A DNA stretch of 64,000 nucleotides, from the NCBI GenBank assembly GCA_947460235.1, contig CANHGK010000011.1:1-64000 (forward strand), written 5' to 3'. A program made the position numbers and the translations under genes. The notes beneath the pieces are model-generated. The model did no database searches and was not told where the DNA came from. It was given only the letters and a program-made list of their open reading frames with translations. Shown here piece after piece: positions 62,019 to 64,000 of the stretch. This DNA comes from Paenibacillaceae bacterium. GTDB lineage: Bacteria > Bacillota > Bacilli > Paenibacillales > CANHGK01. Numbering within the stretch: position 1 is the stretch's first letter; the number at the start of each line of letters is the position of its first letter.

Positions 62019-62738
62019 ATGTCGGAGCATCAACAGTTAATCTTAGTCGTCGATGATGAAGAACGGATTCGTAGATTATTACGGATGTATTTGGAGAAAG
62101 AAGGCTATGCCATTCATGAAGCTGAGAATGGTGAAGTTGCTTTATCAATGGCGTTACAAACGAATTATGATTTAGTGGTGCTAGATGTGATGTTGCCAGG
62201 TATTGATGGCATGGAAGTCTGTACTAAATTGCGCGCAGTGAAAGCAACTCCAGTAATCTTGCTCACCGCAAAAGGTGAGGAATCAAACCGAGTTCATGGC
62301 TTTGAAGCAGGGGCAGATGACTATGTTGTCAAACCGTTCAGTCCTCGTGAAGTGATTTTCCGCGTGAAAGCTATTTTACGACGTTCTTCAGAAACTGCGT
62401 TTTTAACGAAGGAAGTACCTGCTGCAAATAAAATCGTTGCGCTCAATTTAATAATTGAACATGACGCTCATCGTGTACTTGTCGATGGGGAAGAAGTTAA
62501 TTTAACACCGAAAGAATACGATTTACTTTATTATCTCGCGTCGAATCCAGACAAGGTGTACTCACGTGAAGATTTGCTTCGAGATGTGTGGAACTATGAT
62601 TTCTTTGGAGATCTGCGCACAGTAGATACTCATGTGAAACGTCTTCGTGAAAAATTAAATAAAGTGTCGGCAGATGCAGCAAATTTAATCACTACGGTAT
62701 GGGGAGTCGGGTATAAACTCGAAGTGCCAAAATCGTGA
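62019..62738 (+). CDS. resD: Response regulator ResD
   Basis: This 239-residue OmpR-type regulator has a receiver domain (1-120) with acidic pair DDEE, phospho-acceptor D56 in LVVLDVMLPG, and Thr and Lys switch residues (LLTAKG, VVKPFSPREV). The winged-helix DNA-binding domain (~140-235) has VNLTPKEYDLLYYLASNPDKVYSREDLL and TVDTHVKRLREKL. ResD activates genes for respiration and anaerobic growth in B. subtilis. GAGGAG precedes the ATG; the stop overlaps resE by one base. Confidence 0.96.
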   Translation: MSEHQQLILVVDDEERIRRLLRMYLEKEGYAIHEAENGEVALSMALQTNYDLVVLDVMLPGIDGMEVCTKLRAVKATPVILLTAKGEESNRVHGFEAGADDYVVKPFSPREVIFRVKAILRRSSETAFLTKEVPAANKIVALNLIIEHDAHRVLVDGEEVNLTPKEYDLLYYLASNPDKVYSREDLLRDVWNYDFFGDLRTVDTHVKRLREKLNKVSADAANLITTVWGVGYKLEVPKS

Positions 62739-64000
62739 TGATTTGGAAAAGTGTCGTCGGCAAACTATGGATGACCATCATCGGCCTTGTTGCGCTGGTG
62801 TTGGTCATTTTGAGTATTTGGTTGGGGCAATTTATCGACACGGATTTCCCGAACACCAAAGATCAACTCGATAATGTTGCATCGATGATGAAACGTATGA
62901 AAGCTGCAAAAGCCTATAATTTAACGAATCCGAATGATTTGCGATCCGTTAACGATATTTTAATTTCAGAAGATGCTAGACTTATTGTCGTCAATCAAAA
63001 TGGTGATGAAGCAATTCATGCAAGACCGCAACCACTCGATCGCGCAAATGATTCATTGATGGCAAAATTCGATGTTAAACTGATTTTCGATAATGATCAA
63101 CTTTCACGTGCACAACAAGGTGAGGTTGTTTATAGTGAGTTCCAATCGCAACAAACACAAAAAACGTATATCGCAGTCGCAATGCCACTGCACGAATCAA
63201 TTGGTGGACGCGACTTAGTGTTGGTCGTTTATCAACAATTTCGTTCGAATAATTATACGAACGCATATATCAAAAAACTATTTGTGTATGTTTCGGTCAT
63301 CGGAATTTTACTCACAACCATTTTTGCATTTTTCTTATCAACGAAAATTACTCAACCGTTATTTCAGCTCAAAAAAGCTGCTGATTTGATTCGGATGGGA
63401 CAATATCGAACGCGGGTAACGATCCGATCGTCTGATGAAATTGGCGAACTTGCGAATACGTTTAATCATATGGCCGGTGAGCTCGAAGAGACGATTAAAG
63501 ATTTAAGCGATCAGCGCGAACATTTGGCAAGTATGCTCAGAAGTATGACCGATGCCGTAATTAGTGTGAATGTGGTTGGTCAAGTGATTTTGGCGAATCC
63601 GCCAGGGGAACGCCTGGTGATGCATTGGAAGGGAACGGAACAACAATCTAGTCAAGACATTATTGAGCAAACGACGGATGATCCGAATACATTTTTACCA
63701 GCTCAAATTCGCGAATTGTTCGATCGAATCATTCTTGAATCCATTTTGAATGGTACGAAACAATTAACGCAAAAAATTAATATTGAACAAGAAACATGGT
63801 CCGTTGTCCTTGCTCCATTGTATTCACGCAAACAAATTCACGGAGCCGTTGCTGTATTACGTGATATTACGGAAGAGTCTAGATTGGAAAAATTACGCAA
63901 AGATTTCGTCGCGAACGTTTCCCACGAACTGCGTACACCACTTTCTATGCTTCAAGGGTATAGTGAAGCGTTATTAGATGATATTGTTGAAACCGTAGAG
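62738..64000 (+). CDS. resE: Sensor histidine kinase ResE (3' end outside window)
   Basis: The frame stays open to the last base, giving 421 residues of a longer protein. A first membrane helix (~8-30), an extracytoplasmic sensor domain (~35-175) and a second helix (~185-205) are followed by a HAMP domain (KITQPLFQLKKAADLIRMGQ), a PAS-like domain (~255-375) and the dimerisation/phosphoacceptor site NVSHELRTPLSMLQGYSEAL with H396. The ATPase domain lies beyond the window. It pairs with ResD just upstream. Confidence 0.95.
   Translation, partial: MIWKSVVGKLWMTIIGLVALVLVILSIWLGQFIDTDFPNTKDQLDNVASMMKRMKAAKAYNLTNPNDLRSVNDILISEDARLIVVNQNGDEAIHARPQPLDRANDSLMAKFDVKLIFDNDQLSRAQQGEVVYSEFQSQQTQKTYIAVAMPLHESIGGRDLVLVVYQQFRSNNYTNAYIKKLFVYVSVIGILLTTIFAFFLSTKITQPLFQLKKAADLIRMGQYRTRVTIRSSDEIGELANTFNHMAGELEETIKDLSDQREHLASMLRSMTDAVISVNVVGQVILANPPGERLVMHWKGTEQQSSQDIIEQTTDDPNTFLPAQIRELFDRIILESILNGTKQLTQKINIEQETWSVVLAPLYSRKQIHGAVAVLRDITEESRLEKLRKDFVANVSHELRTPLSMLQGYSEALLDDIVETVE

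Overview
The window reads as chromosomal core sequence from an endospore-forming, low-to-moderate GC Bacillota of class Bacilli, most like Paenibacillaceae or Alicyclobacillaceae in gene order. The evidence is the infB-rbfA-nrnA-truB-ribF-rpsO-pnp order, the pheB-hom-thrC-thrB-pheA-ilvE block, ruvCAB-spoIID-like-queA-tgt-yajC, ppi-ribDEBAH-scpAB-gerW, and dacB-spmAB-rluB-resABCDE. Sporulation genes (SpoVB-like, GerW, SpoIID-like, DacB, SpmA, SpmB), Shine-Dalgarno-rich starts and RpoN-, ResD- and ResE-type regulators agree with this. I cannot name a genus. No tRNA, rRNA, CRISPR array, insertion sequence or prophage is visible. No gene-free stretch exceeds about 180 bases.

Layout. 1-11.2 kb: translation and RNA genes, starting inside infB, whose N-terminal linker carries near-identical tandem repeats, and continuing through pnp to an M16 protease, dUTPase and a DUF1624 membrane protein. 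11.3-15.3 kb: two tandem FapA-like (DUF342) genes with Jag_N-type heads. 15.4-22.9 kb: a VIT1-like transporter, the threonine/phenylalanine/branched-chain amino acid operon, a small membrane protein and an unknown gene behind a sigma-E-like promoter. 23.0-30.2 kb: Holliday junction processing, a SpoIID-domain protein, queuosine genes and yajC. 30.3-32.2 kb (minus strand): a TIGR04086 membrane protein and a SpoVB-like flippase. 32.3-42.6 kb: comN, two unknown genes, an M42 peptidase, thioredoxin, cyclophilin, the riboflavin operon with no FMN riboswitch in its intergenic gaps, scpAB, gerW and a thiol-disulfide pair.

43.1-53.4 kb is the most interesting part. rpoN (sigma-54) lies next to a divergent lysine-catabolic locus. 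ablB (beta-lysine N6-acetyltransferase) points left. A seven-gene operon points right: YodT-like aminotransferase, two CoA-transferase subunits, thiolase, YodQ-like deacetylase, GabT-like aminotransferase and aldehyde dehydrogenase. The 131-base gap between them holds two back-to-back matches to the sigma-54 -24/-12 promoter. The genes fit a complete route from beta-lysine through acetylated intermediates to GABA and succinate, with acetyl-CoA released. Lysine 2,3-aminomutase and the sigma-54 activator would have to be encoded outside the window.

53.5-64 kb: a secreted modular protein (stalk-like domain, Thr/Pro linker, Gly-Tyr hexapeptide repeats, cupredoxin-like domain without recognisable copper ligands), the dacB-spmA-spmB operon behind a good sigma-E-like promoter, rluB, and the resABCDE cytochrome c maturation and redox-sensing operon. 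The window ends inside resE. All function calls come from reading protein motifs; no database search was run.
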